From NCBI GenBank assembly GCA_029882975.1, contig JAOUJW010000001.1:328969-392968 (forward strand): a stretch of 64,000 bases of DNA, in the 5' to 3' direction. The notes below the pieces were generated by a model that was not told the DNA's origin, did no database searches, and saw only the letters and a list, made by a program, of their open reading frames with translations. Each line of letters begins with the position of its first letter. Positions within the stretch are counted from its first letter, which is position 1. The stretch comes from Gammaproteobacteria bacterium. Lineage in GTDB: Bacteria > Pseudomonadota > Gammaproteobacteria > SZUA-152. Below, piece by piece: positions 53,957 through 62,594 of this stretch. The position numbers and the translations under genes were made by a program.

Positions 53957-54413
53957 TAAGCGGAACACTCTGCGCATCATACTCAAATAGACCTTTAGCG
54001 GCATTCCATTTCAAATCTGTCTTATGACGGCATAACCACTCATGAAAACCGGCTCTGTCTCCAACTGGGTCCAAACCGGCCGGAAGTGGCAACAACACAT
54101 TTATCACATATTCCAACTGCCGCGTATGCCCACTTTGAGGCATACGTTCCACGATATCCTCAACAACATCCAATCGGCCATAAGTCAACAACCCCACCGC
54201 AAAAATAAACAAACCATTGCGCACCCCCGATACAGAACGCGGCGCTTCGCCTTCCAAACCGGCTTGTGCCAATGCCTGCTTATCTGCTTCATAACACCGA
54301 TCTAAATAGCGGTAGAATTGCTCATCCACATCAACGGATTCATCCGGGCTAAAATGAACACATAATTCTTGTACGATTTCCCGGTAAAACTCGCCTGGAC
54401 ATTGGTGGCGCAT
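53949..54413 (-). CDS. Hypothetical soluble protein
   Basis: 154 residues with no signal or TM. It is helical, with FYREIVQELCVHFSPDE, a NGLFIFAVGLLTYGRLDVVEDIV segment in the middle and a basic C-terminal part. I do not recognise the family. The codon pattern and the tight convergent overlap with the DUF3592 gene support it being real. Confidence 0.55.
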   Translation of the reverse strand: MRHQCPGEFYREIVQELCVHFSPDESVDVDEQFYRYLDRCYEADKQALAQAGLEGEAPRSVSGVRNGLFIFAVGLLTYGRLDVVEDIVERMPQSGHTRQLEYVINVLLPLPAGLDPVGDRAGFHEWLCRHKTDLKWNAAKGLFEYDAQSVPLTR

Positions 54414-54547
54414 ACCTTAAACCCCTATTTACAATCGCGTTGTGACACTTTTCAGTTCAACACAGTATTCATATAATGCCAATAGTGAAGCAAAGCTTCC
54501 TTACAGTATAATAAATATCCCGAACTTGTACCTGACGAGAACTACTT

Positions 54548-55000
54548 GTGCTGCCAAAAATTGTTTTAATCAGTTTTACACTATCTCTTCCCCTTCTGTT
54601 CCTGTACTTTTTGGAACCACACATCGTGGAAGAAGAAACACGCAGCAGCCAATCCGCCATATCTATAGATGCCATTTACAGCGGCACAGAAACATGCCTC
54701 ACGTTGCATAGATTGCAGAACAAACAACCGGGCACAGCGATACACCCCGCTTACCCGCAACCCATGGCCCGCCCTGAAACCAAGGAGATAACCAACAATA
54801 CCCGTATCCGTCTGCAAGGTTACCCCTACCAAAAAATCAGCAGCAATTTACTCAGCAACAAGAAAATACATTCCTACTCACCTCGCTTTGACGTAATCGC
54901 CTGGGAAATAATTGATGAAAACCCTCAGAAAAAACAAAGCTCGTACAACAGCAGCGACCATGCTCCCGCACAATTTCAGCGACAAAATAGCTGCAAGTAA
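54548..55000 (+). CDS. Hypothetical protein with N-terminal TM, doubtful
   Basis: 150 residues from a GTG. It has a hydrophobic helix at 4-22, then a polar region rich in Ser, Asn and Gln without recognisable motifs. The ribosome site is weak. It could be a small membrane protein or a chance frame; nothing else occupies this segment. Confidence 0.35.
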   Translation: MLPKIVLISFTLSLPLLFLYFLEPHIVEEETRSSQSAISIDAIYSGTETCLTLHRLQNKQPGTAIHPAYPQPMARPETKEITNNTRIRLQGYPYQKISSNLLSNKKIHSYSPRFDVIAWEIIDENPQKKQSSYNSSDHAPAQFQRQNSCK

Positions 55001-55106
55001 ATTAGCTGCAAGTTCAGTAGAACTATATTAAGGAATACCAGATTTGCTCTGGATCAATGCGAATGAATAGCTGTACGCCCAGAATTACAGAGTGAGGGCT
55101 AATACC

Positions 55107-56024
55107 ATGACCATAAGGCAAACTGCATCCACTTTTCTCAATCCGACGCTTGTACGGGAGAACTCAGTGTCCGCCCAGCTGCAAGCTCTTTCTTCCGTAA
55201 CCCCAAAAAGTGACGTCGAGGCGACCGCAAAAACTTCCCAAACCAGCTTGCTAACCGACTTTAACACCGTGGAAAAACGCCAGATCGGTGTCAACACTGC
55301 CTTCTCCGTGCAATCTGCCGCTACCACCGCACAAACCCTGACAACGGCGTTACAACAACAATCCATTCAGGAAGACCAAGTAAAGTCTTTGACTACAACC
55401 AACAACAGAGACAAACTTGTCAACGCGGTCAAATATGGCGTGGACAGCTGGCGATTGCAGGCACACTTTGCCAATATCCAAATCATGGGTCAAACAGCTA
55501 TTGGTGTACCCGGCTGTTTACAAGGACCGGATCTCAAACCGTGGATCACACAGGCTCCCGGCATTTACAACAGCAGCGGTATGTTTAAAACACTGGCCAA
55601 CGCCGTGGCCGACGCGGTTTCCGCTTCATTTAAACAATGGCAAGACACTGTTACGGTACCGGGATTACCTTGGTATCCAATGTTCGTCGCCGTAGCCGCA
55701 CCTTTCGCCCCGCCCACACCCAATATACCCATGCCACTCATTGTGTGCGTTTCCCAGAACTTCTCTAAACTGGCATCCCCATCAACATTGGAATCGGCCA
55801 TATACGCTAAACTTCCGGCTGAATTTAAGATCGCGGAAATGAATTTGTTTATTTACAACCTGGCAGTGCATTTAATGAATTACTTTGTTTCCTGGATGTC
55901 AAGTCAAAATGTCATGATGGTGATGGGTATGGGGCCCGTGCCCACGTTCAATCCCCCTTACGTGCCCGTTGGTTCGGTTCTCAATGGCTACGTCATTCCC
56001 TCACCGGGACACTTAGCTTCTTAA
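55107..56024 (+). CDS. Hypothetical protein of unknown family
   Basis: 305 residues from the ATG at 55107 (GAGGG nine bases upstream). The first 110 residues are Thr/Ser/Gln-rich and probably extended or coiled. Residues 130-230 are richer in Trp, Pro and hydrophobic residues (FKQWQDTVTVPGLPWYPMF, then PTPNIPMPLIVC), and a helical region ends the protein. There is no signal peptide. The middle looks like a conserved folded domain, but I cannot name it. It precedes the phospholipase A2-like gene by 97 bp on the same strand. Confidence 0.6.
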   Translation: MTIRQTASTFLNPTLVRENSVSAQLQALSSVTPKSDVEATAKTSQTSLLTDFNTVEKRQIGVNTAFSVQSAATTAQTLTTALQQQSIQEDQVKSLTTTNNRDKLVNAVKYGVDSWRLQAHFANIQIMGQTAIGVPGCLQGPDLKPWITQAPGIYNSSGMFKTLANAVADAVSASFKQWQDTVTVPGLPWYPMFVAVAAPFAPPTPNIPMPLIVCVSQNFSKLASPSTLESAIYAKLPAEFKIAEMNLFIYNLAVHLMNYFVSWMSSQNVMMVMGMGPVPTFNPPYVPVGSVLNGYVIPSPGHLAS

Positions 56025-56121
56025 CCCACGCATTTCACCCCGCCATTTGCTTGCCCAAACCAATTAGTGGTAATGTAGGCAAAATCCGGCAAAGAGTTTT
56101 TTTACCTTCAGAGTTTTCTCA

Positions 56122-56604
56122 ATGCGTACGAATAATTCACCCAAAAAATTTGTGTTGAACAATATGTCGCAACTACCGTTTTATTGCCTCCTCGCATTAC
56201 TGCTTATGGCTACATCCTACAGCGATACCTCTTATGCTAACCAACTGAAACCCTTCACTTCAGACGGCTGCAGTGTTTTCCCTGACGGCACAATAACCCA
56301 AAAAGATTTGTGGCTGGCTTGTTGTACAGAACACGACAAAGCCTACTGGCAAGGCGGCACCTATGAGGAACGCGTAACTGCCGATGAGGCGTTAAAAAAC
56401 TGTGTAGCATCCTTAGGACAAACATTCATTTCAACCATCATGCGCGAAGGCGTTCGCGTTGGCGGCAGCCCCCGTTGGCCCACGAAATTTCGTTGGGGCT
56501 ACGGTTGGATTGAAAACCGCGGATACCAGGCCTTGACAGAAGACGAAAAAAAGCAAGCAAAAGAATTGTTGAAAAACTCAAAACCGCCCGCCAAACAAAA
56601 ATGA
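56122..56604 (+). CDS. Secreted phospholipase A2-like protein
   Basis: 160 residues with a signal peptide (helix about 19-33, cleavage near SYANQ). The core FTSDGCSVFPDGT is followed by LACCTEHDKAYW, the C-C-x-x-H-D-x-x-Y motif of phospholipase A2 with the His-Asp catalytic pair. MREGVRVGG and FRWGYGW follow. Close bacterial relatives are often mislabelled as oxidoreductases. It overlaps the MORN protein gene by four bases, so the two are co-translated. Confidence 0.72.
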   Translation: MRTNNSPKKFVLNNMSQLPFYCLLALLLMATSYSDTSYANQLKPFTSDGCSVFPDGTITQKDLWLACCTEHDKAYWQGGTYEERVTADEALKNCVASLGQTFISTIMREGVRVGGSPRWPTKFRWGYGWIENRGYQALTEDEKKQAKELLKNSKPPAKQK

Positions 56605-57110
56605 ACGGAACACCTCAAGAGTACAAGGAGCATTACGAAGACGGCGCATTAAAAGTCAAAGGCCAATTGTTAAACGGCACCAAAACCGGAGTGTGGAGCT
56701 TTTACAAAAAAAGCGGACGCAAAGTCATGGAAGCCCATTTCAGTAACGACGGTGAAGCCTTGTTTAATTTCTATTTTGATCAACGAGGCAGCATGATTGA
56801 ACAAGGTCATGTGGTAGTCCCCCATACCAACGGTCAAGTAGCCGAAGAAGGCCTGGTTAAAAATTGCTTAAAACAGGGCCTATGGATCTACTACGATAAA
56901 GAAGGTCACAAACGTATCGAAGGAGAGCACAAAAACGGCCTGAAACACGGCCTTTGGCTGTACTACGACATCAATGGCAAACTGGAATGCCAGGGCAACT
57001 GCCGAAAAAACCAATGGCACGGCACGGTCACTTTTTACCATCGAGATGGCACCGTAAAAAAACAGTTGCAATACCATGACGGGAAAATCCAATCGCCGAC
57101 CGAAGCATGA
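56601..57110 (+). CDS. MORN/YwqK-type repeat protein
   Basis: 169 residues of repeating Y-x-x-G-x-x-x-x-x-G-x-x-x-x-G-x-W-x-x-Y units (for example KNGLKHGLWLYYDINGKLE), the MORN_2/YwqK pattern. There is no signal peptide. It is translationally coupled both to the secreted phospholipase A2-like gene and to hrpB. Such proteins are sometimes called antitoxins. An immunity role against the lipase is possible but not shown. Confidence 0.8.
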   Translation: MNGTPQEYKEHYEDGALKVKGQLLNGTKTGVWSFYKKSGRKVMEAHFSNDGEALFNFYFDQRGSMIEQGHVVVPHTNGQVAEEGLVKNCLKQGLWIYYDKEGHKRIEGEHKNGLKHGLWLYYDINGKLECQGNCRKNQWHGTVTFYHRDGTVKKQLQYHDGKIQSPTEA

Positions 57111-59470
57111 GCAACACCCTTCCCATTGAGCAAATCAAAGATCGGTTCACACAGGCCCTCGACCTTGGACATGTAGTGGTGCAATCCCCCACCGGCAGCG
57201 GCAAATCGACCCACCTTCCACTGTGGTGTATGCAAAAGGGTAGAGTCCTGGTGATTGAGCCTCGGCGACTGGCTTGCCGTTCCCTTGCCCGTTACGTCGC
57301 CCAGATACATAACAGCGAACTCGGCCAAAGCATCGGCTACGCGGTTCGTTTCGATCAGCAATACGGTAAAAACTCACAGCTCGTTTTTGTCACGCCAGGC
57401 ATAGCCCTACGCTGGTTCGCCCAAGACAAGCTCATTGAATTCTCGTGTATCATCCTGGATGAATTTCATGAACGCCGCTGGGACACCGACTTGTTGGCTG
57501 CACTGCTTAAACGTCATATCCAAAAAAATGACATGCGTCGAATTGTTATCACTTCAGCCACCGTGGATGGGTCCCGGTTGGCACAATACTTAGACGCACA
57601 ATTATTAACATCACAAGGCCGCACTTACCCCGTCGACGTTCGCTACAGCGAGCAAAGAGACCTGCCACGCCTGAAACACTTGGAAAACCGCATCACTGCC
57701 TGTCTAGTTGAGCTGTTAGCCGCTCAACCCGAAGGTGACGTGCTGGTGTTTCTACCCGGTAAAGGTGAAATTCAATCGGTGATAGCTACACTTGGGAACA
57801 ACCCGGATTTGAAACAGCAATCGATAGAACTCATACCACTGCACGCCGGAGTCGACAGCAAAACTCAAGATAAGGCGTTAACTCCGGGGAAACAGCGCCG
57901 AATCATCCTGGCCACCAACGTGGCCGAAACCTCATTGACCATCCCCGGGGTGCGCATTGTGATTGATAGCGGCCTGGAGCGACGCACCCACCACCGCAAC
58001 GCGCGCACTGTACTGGGCCTGCACCAAATCTCCCAAGCGGCAGCAGATCAACGCAGCGGCCGAGCCGGTCGCACCGCGCCCGGGCTGTGTGTGCGCCTGT
58101 GGGGACAACAGGCGCGACTGGAACCTTATACTCCGCCGGAAACCAGCAGAGAAGAACTTACAGAATTAATTTTGGCCGCTGCAGCCGGAGGCAACCCGGT
58201 ACAACAACTGCAATTTCCCGACCCTTTGCCCGATCACGCGGTACAACGGGCGCTGGACTTACTCAAGGACATGCAAGCTCTCAACGATACCGGACTTTTA
58301 ACAGAACATGGTAAACGCCTGTTCCCCTTACCTCTGGACCCCCTCTTCTCCCACCTAATCACTGCAATGCCAAACAATGCTCTACGTGCGGCAATGATAG
58401 ACCTATCTGCCGCACTGAGCGCTGACCGAAACTTGCTCCCTCCCTTGCAACAAGAACATCAACACAAATCGCTCAAGCAGTGGCAACCGTTGAATTGTGA
58501 TATGTGTACCCTTATAGCCATTATGCGCAACAAAGTTCCGGAAAACATTCCCCTAAACCAAAAAGCCGTGAAAGAAGCACGACAAATCGCAACACAAACA
58601 CGCAACGCCTTGCAACTGGGAAGCGACAACCCGGAATTTTCTCGTCAAGAGCTGTTAGCAGCTATTATTCAAGCAACACCAGAGCTGGTTTATATACGCC
58701 GAGACAAGCGCCGCAACGCCCTGGGCAACGGCTTCAGTGAAGTGGAAATAGGCATGGAATCGCGCTTTAGCGAAGATGACGAAGCCGCTGTCGTATTGGA
58801 CCAGCATCACGCCCCTGGCAAGGGAACCAAAAAAACCATCAACCGCGCAACTGTTATGGCCCCGGTAACTTTTCAATTTTTGGCCAAACTTAATGTTGGC
58901 GACAAGCAATACGCCCAACCTCAGTGGATGGAACACCGTGTATTCACACTGCAGCAGCGCATCTACGCCGGAAGAATAATCCATGAGGAACTCATCGAAG
59001 CCAACGGACAAACCGCCAGAGACGCACTTGCGGATCTAATTGTTCAAAAACGCTTACGTCGCCGCTTAAGCCAAACCCTACAAGAAGATATTGATGCCTG
59101 GAACCTCTATATTCACCTTAACGATAAGACAGAACGCCCGGTTGACCCTCGAATGTGGTTGAGCCGGCGGCTACAACAACTGGGCGTAGAATCCGGCACC
59201 GACATGGAACTGATAGAAGACCATGACCTGAAATTCAGCGGTATCCCCGACTGGGAACGGGAAGAATTCGATCGCAAATACCCACGCCAAGTCAGCCTAT
59301 CCAACCTCACCATGACCGCGGAATACGAACCGCGCAAAAAAATCGTCACTTTAGTCAAGATTAATGGCACCCGCAAAACAGCACCACAACAGAAAGAACT
59401 CCCCCTTTGGGGCGGCTGGGCAATCGTGTTTCGCGATGGTAGTCGTGTATTACAAATTAAAGAACGGTAA
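57107..59470 (+). CDS. hrpB: ATP-dependent helicase HrpB
   Basis: 787 residues of the DEAH/RHA group: motif I SPTGSGKST, Ia EPRRLACRSLA, II DEFHERR, III ITSATVDG, VI QRSGRAGRTAPG. The accessory helicase-associated and HrpB C-terminal domains follow, ending in LPLWGGWAIVFRDGSRVL. DEFH in place of DEAH is typical of HrpB. It is a probable RNA helicase with no established substrate. Coupled to the MORN gene (ATGA overlap). It is the last housekeeping-like gene before the cassette region. Confidence 0.9.
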   Translation: MSNTLPIEQIKDRFTQALDLGHVVVQSPTGSGKSTHLPLWCMQKGRVLVIEPRRLACRSLARYVAQIHNSELGQSIGYAVRFDQQYGKNSQLVFVTPGIALRWFAQDKLIEFSCIILDEFHERRWDTDLLAALLKRHIQKNDMRRIVITSATVDGSRLAQYLDAQLLTSQGRTYPVDVRYSEQRDLPRLKHLENRITACLVELLAAQPEGDVLVFLPGKGEIQSVIATLGNNPDLKQQSIELIPLHAGVDSKTQDKALTPGKQRRIILATNVAETSLTIPGVRIVIDSGLERRTHHRNARTVLGLHQISQAAADQRSGRAGRTAPGLCVRLWGQQARLEPYTPPETSREELTELILAAAAGGNPVQQLQFPDPLPDHAVQRALDLLKDMQALNDTGLLTEHGKRLFPLPLDPLFSHLITAMPNNALRAAMIDLSAALSADRNLLPPLQQEHQHKSLKQWQPLNCDMCTLIAIMRNKVPENIPLNQKAVKEARQIATQTRNALQLGSDNPEFSRQELLAAIIQATPELVYIRRDKRRNALGNGFSEVEIGMESRFSEDDEAAVVLDQHHAPGKGTKKTINRATVMAPVTFQFLAKLNVGDKQYAQPQWMEHRVFTLQQRIYAGRIIHEELIEANGQTARDALADLIVQKRLRRRLSQTLQEDIDAWNLYIHLNDKTERPVDPRMWLSRRLQQLGVESGTDMELIEDHDLKFSGIPDWEREEFDRKYPRQVSLSNLTMTAEYEPRKKIVTLVKINGTRKTAPQQKELPLWGGWAIVFRDGSRVLQIKER

Positions 59471-59914
59471 TCGCCTATATCACTAATTCCCTTTACCCGA
59501 GACACACCATTCCCTAACTCAAAATCCCGTCTGCAGCAAGACAAGCAGTGCTTTTATGTGCAGCTTTTTGTCTAAAAAGAATAAGCCTGACTGTTGCAGT
59601 ATTTTTCAGAATTGCAATACTGACAATATTTCTCCACCGCACCTTTCACCTTTTGTTAATCTATTGTTTTTACGGCGCAATTTTCACACCTCTACCAACC
59701 CTACTGCCAATTCCGCAATGTGTTGAAAAAGGGCATATTAAACACAGGTAATAAAAAGTAAAATACAGCAGTTCAATATGCACAATGACACCAAACCCAA
59801 AACTGATCGACTAACAACCAAACTTTGTGGACCAATTGATCAAATTACTGGAAGGTGCCACAGAACTGTGCTAAACATAAAGACCATAAACAATTGTTTC
59901 TTGGAGATTTACAA
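59471..59914. other. AT-rich 444-bp gap before the cassette array
   Basis: Composition shifts to AT-rich after about 59530 and stays so to the end of the window. I find no gene, no integrase fragment, and no attC-like palindrome or clear attI core here. It probably carries the left boundary of the array and the promoter of the small ORF at 59915. Confidence 0.45.
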
Positions 59915-60058
59915 ATGATCTCAGTAAATACGGTAAGTTGCACAGGGGTGTGCTCAAGAAATGATCGCGTGATTGTGTATATTGACAAAAATAATAAAAG
60001 GTATAATTACGTGGACTGTCGAAAACTCTGTTATGTCTATATGAAGGATACACACTAA
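59915..60058 (+). CDS. 47-residue protein with two CX3C motifs, upstream of mrr
   Basis: The ATG has GGAG eight bases upstream. The product pairs C9-x3-C13 with C35-x3-C39, separated by a beta-like stretch (RVIVYIDKNNKRYNYVD). Its TAA is adjacent to the mrr reading frame, so the two are likely one transcript. It is a small cysteine-paired protein, possibly metal binding; I know no family. Confidence 0.6.
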   Translation: MISVNTVSCTGVCSRNDRVIVYIDKNNKRYNYVDCRKLCYVYMKDTH

Positions 60059-60073
60059 TTGGCGCTAGGTCAT

Positions 60074-60970
60074 ATGAAAACTGAACTACCAAAATTTCAC
60101 GAAACATTTATACCGATATTGGATATTCTGTCTACAGGCGAAGTCATGCATTATAACGAGCTTCGAAAGCGCGTAAGAGATAAGTTTTACTCACATCTTC
60201 CAGAAGAGGTTTTGTCTCAAAAAACACAGTCCGGAGATTTATTAATTCTAAATAGAATTGGTTGGGGTAAAGCATATTTAAAGGAAGGTAACTTCTTAAT
60301 TCAACCAGAACGGGCTATGGTAAAAATAACTGAAAAAGGCATGGCTACATTAAAAAACGGAGTTCTCACGCTAAAACAGTTAAAGAACGACCCGGACTAT
60401 GTGGAATGCCAGAAAAACAAAGATAAAAACAAACCTGTTTCAGTTGATGAACAGCAACTAGAAAATGCAACTCCCCAAGACTTAATAGACCAAGGATTTT
60501 CAATAATTGAAAACGAAATAAAATCAGAGCTTTTAGAAAAATTCAAAGCTATTGACCCTTACTATTTTGAAAAAGTAATTTTAATTTTATTAAAAAAAAT
60601 GGGTTATGGAGATTTTGTCGAAACAAAAAAGTCTGGAGATGGAGGAATTGATGGAATTATAAATCAAGATCAACTAGGACTTGAAAAAATATTCATTCAG
60701 GCTAAACGCTATTCTGAGAATAAAGTGAGAGAAAAAGAAATAAGAAACTTTATTGGCGCAATGAGCGGCGATACAACAAAAGGAGTTTTTGTTACAACTT
60801 CATCGTTCGATGAGTCTGCGGTAAAAAAAGCTAAAGAAGCTCACCATAAAATAATTCTAATTGATGGCAAAAAACTCGTAAATTTAATGTATCAATTTGG
60901 GGTTGGTGTACAAACCGCAAATATATATGAAATAAAAGAAATAGATAATGATTTTTTTGAAGAAAATTAA
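60074..60970 (+). CDS. mrr: Mrr-type restriction endonuclease
   Basis: 298 residues from the ATG at 60074 (a TTG at 60059 is the alternative). The N-terminal winged-helix Mrr_N (FIPILDILSTGEVMHYNEL, then GWGKAYLKEG) is followed by the Mrr catalytic PD-(D/E)xK domain: YFEKVILILLKKMGYGD, GDGGIDGII with the catalytic Asp, and IQAKRY with the Q-x-K pair. It should cut modified DNA (type IV restriction). It is followed directly by an attC-like site and is the first gene of the cassette array. Confidence 0.92.
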   Translation: MKTELPKFHETFIPILDILSTGEVMHYNELRKRVRDKFYSHLPEEVLSQKTQSGDLLILNRIGWGKAYLKEGNFLIQPERAMVKITEKGMATLKNGVLTLKQLKNDPDYVECQKNKDKNKPVSVDEQQLENATPQDLIDQGFSIIENEIKSELLEKFKAIDPYYFEKVILILLKKMGYGDFVETKKSGDGGIDGIINQDQLGLEKIFIQAKRYSENKVREKEIRNFIGAMSGDTTKGVFVTTSSFDESAVKKAKEAHHKIILIDGKKLVNLMYQFGVGVQTANIYEIKEIDNDFFEEN

Positions 60971-60972
60971 AG

Positions 60973-61093
60973 ACATAACAAGGACCATTAACAGCAGACC
61001 GTCAAAAGCGGCACTTGTTTTTGCATTTCGCTTCGCTACATTTTTGCAAAAGCAAGCGCCCCTTTTACCGTCTGGTTATGGGCGACGTTAGTT
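60973..61093 (+). repeat. attC site 1 (after mrr)
   Basis: R'' core ACATAAC at 60973-60979 and R' core GTTAGTT at 61087-61093. Inner arms pair imperfectly (for example CAGAC with GTCTG, CACTTG region with CAAGCGCC). A central TTTTGCA/TGCAAAA stem is present. It is less like sites 2-4. Confidence 0.75.
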
Positions 61094-61112
61094 TTTTTAA
61101 GGATACGTGTAT

Positions 61113-61691
61113 ATGATTTTCGGAACAATTACGGGCTCTACTAAAGACTTGGGTCCAGTTTTGCCTATAGTCTGCCCCAATTGCAGCAATAATTCACCAT
61201 GGCATTTGTATGAGAACACCTATTGGTTCACTATATATTTTGTTCCCTTGATTCCATATGATAAATTTCATCGTTTGCTTTGCCCGGTTTGTAGCAAAGG
61301 AATTATTTTGGATAAAAAGGAAACAAAAAGCGCGTTCAAACTAAAAGAAACCCTATTTAATTTGCAAAGCAAATATACTTCTGAATCAAAAATAAGAGAA
61401 GCGATTCGTACATCCGGTTTGCTGCCGCGAGCTGAGTCAATTGTTCCTAAGAATGTCAATATTGACCCAGGAGCAGAATGGAACGAATTAAACGAAAAAT
61501 TATTTGAAGCAATCGAGCTTAGCAACTATAGGTCTAAAGAAGCGTTAGATAAAATCCAACAAATTCTAGTATGTGGTGTAAATATTAATGCACGCAATAA
61601 GAATAACAAAACAGTATTGGGAGTAGCAAAATATTTTGAAGCACCTTTGGCCGTTTTGAACGCGATTGTTATTGCGGGCGGTACTGAATAA
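61113..61691 (+). CDS. Zinc-ribbon protein with ankyrin-like end, cassette gene
   Basis: 192 residues from the ATG at 61113 (AAGGA ten bases upstream). FGTITGSTKDLGP, then CPNC and, after about 38 residues, CPVC, matches small zinc-ribbon proteins (zinc_ribbon_15 type). The C-terminal 60 residues contain an ankyrin-like turn, CGVNINARNKNNKTVLGVA. It is soluble with unknown role. It begins 20 bases after attC site 1 and is followed by attC site 2. Confidence 0.7.
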   Translation: MIFGTITGSTKDLGPVLPIVCPNCSNNSPWHLYENTYWFTIYFVPLIPYDKFHRLLCPVCSKGIILDKKETKSAFKLKETLFNLQSKYTSESKIREAIRTSGLLPRAESIVPKNVNIDPGAEWNELNEKLFEAIELSNYRSKEALDKIQQILVCGVNINARNKNNKTVLGVAKYFEAPLAVLNAIVIAGGTE

Positions 61692-61752
61692 GAATGATTA
61701 ACAAGCTACTATGTGCCATAAACTGAAAACAAGTGACAGTGTATACAATGTT

Positions 61753-61858
61753 TTCTAACACATCCCTGCACGCGGACACATTGAAGCAGCGCACTTTTTG
61801 TGGTGTATACCACAAAAAGTGCGCTGCTTCAATGTGCCGGTGAGGGCTCTCGTTAGAA
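61753..61858 (+). repeat. attC site 2
   Basis: R'' TTCTAAC (61753-61759) pairs fully with R' GTTAGAA (61852-61858), extending two more bases each side. The L'' and L' arms leave A61776 unpaired. The centre is a perfect 28-bp stem (61777-61804 with 61809-61836) around GTAT. This is the clearest attC of the array. Confidence 0.9.
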
Positions 61859-61963
61859 AAAGTGCTCGCTGTTAGTGGTTAAGAAAAAAGTTGTGGGCTA
61901 TTAGTAGGTAGGAGCAGTTGAAGCGGTTCAGGCTATTGGGATATAAAATATGGGCGTGAAAAT

Positions 61964-62131
61964 ATGAAATATTTGTATTTGATTGTAGTAGTTCTTGCTT
62001 TGATTTCGTCGGTTGGCTGTGCAGCACGAGGCGAGGTGGGAGCTGCTTGGGATAACTTTAGGCATTGCGGGAGTTATGAAACGGGGAGCAATGACCATTT
62101 ATATTGTTTAGAAACGATGCGGGATAGATAA
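61964..62131 (+). CDS. 55-residue lipoprotein, cassette gene
   Basis: MKYLYLIVVVLALISSVGC is a lipoprotein signal with Cys at 19. It is followed by a 36-residue mature part with two more Cys (HCGSYE, LYCLETMRDR). It is too short for usual ORF limits but lies in a cassette between attC sites 2 and 3. The ribosome site is weak. Probably an outer or inner membrane lipoprotein of unknown role. Confidence 0.6.
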   Translation: MKYLYLIVVVLALISSVGCAARGEVGAAWDNFRHCGSYETGSNDHLYCLETMRDR

Positions 62132-62192
62132 AGTTAAGTGAAACTTTCGGTTCCGCGATGGTGGATTCTATAAAGAGTATTTGATGCATTAA

Positions 62193-62450
62193 GTGCATCG
62201 ACTTCGAAACACATTTTTGATCGGTGATAGAGTCATGGGGCAGTTCTCTTCACACCAAGAAAGGCATACGGAATTACTTGGCGGAGTGAGTAGAGATTCT
62301 CGCAGTAAAGAGGTTTCAAAAACATTATTGATTGGTGGTAGAGTCATGGGATATATCTCTTTCCACCTAGAAAAACATTCGTATTCTCTTGGTAAAGTTA
62401 AATGGAATTCTGGTAGTAAAGTACTACTGTTATTAAAACCTTTTAGGTAA
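62193..62450 (+). CDS. Possible ORF made of two diverged 111-bp units
   Basis: An 85-codon frame from GTG that contains two related 37-residue units beginning LIGDRVMG and LIGGRVMG (AGTCATGGG at 62231 and 62342 marks the 111-bp period). No ribosome site or known domain. It may be coding, or a tandem duplication of non-coding cassette DNA that happens to stay open. Confidence 0.35.
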   Translation: MHRLRNTFLIGDRVMGQFSSHQERHTELLGGVSRDSRSKEVSKTLLIGGRVMGYISFHLEKHSYSLGKVKWNSGSKVLLLLKPFR

Positions 62451-62486
62451 GCTGAGCATGAAGAAATATTCTATAAATAAAGTGAT

Positions 62487-62591
62487 TTCTAACCATCAAT
62501 TCCACTCGGACATACCTCCGCGGCGCACTTTTTGTGCAGAATCGCACAAAAAGTCCGCCGCTACGGTATGCCGGTGAATTGTGCGTTATTG
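62487..62591 (+). repeat. attC site 3
   Basis: R'' TTCTAAC (62487-62493) and R' GTTATTG (62585-62591). The arm CGGACATACC pairs with GGTATGCCG, leaving A62510 unpaired. The centre GCGCAC...TTTTTGTG pairs with CACAAAAAG. The L' sequence GCCGGTGAA matches sites 2 and 4. Confidence 0.85.
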
Positions 62592-62594
62592 CAG

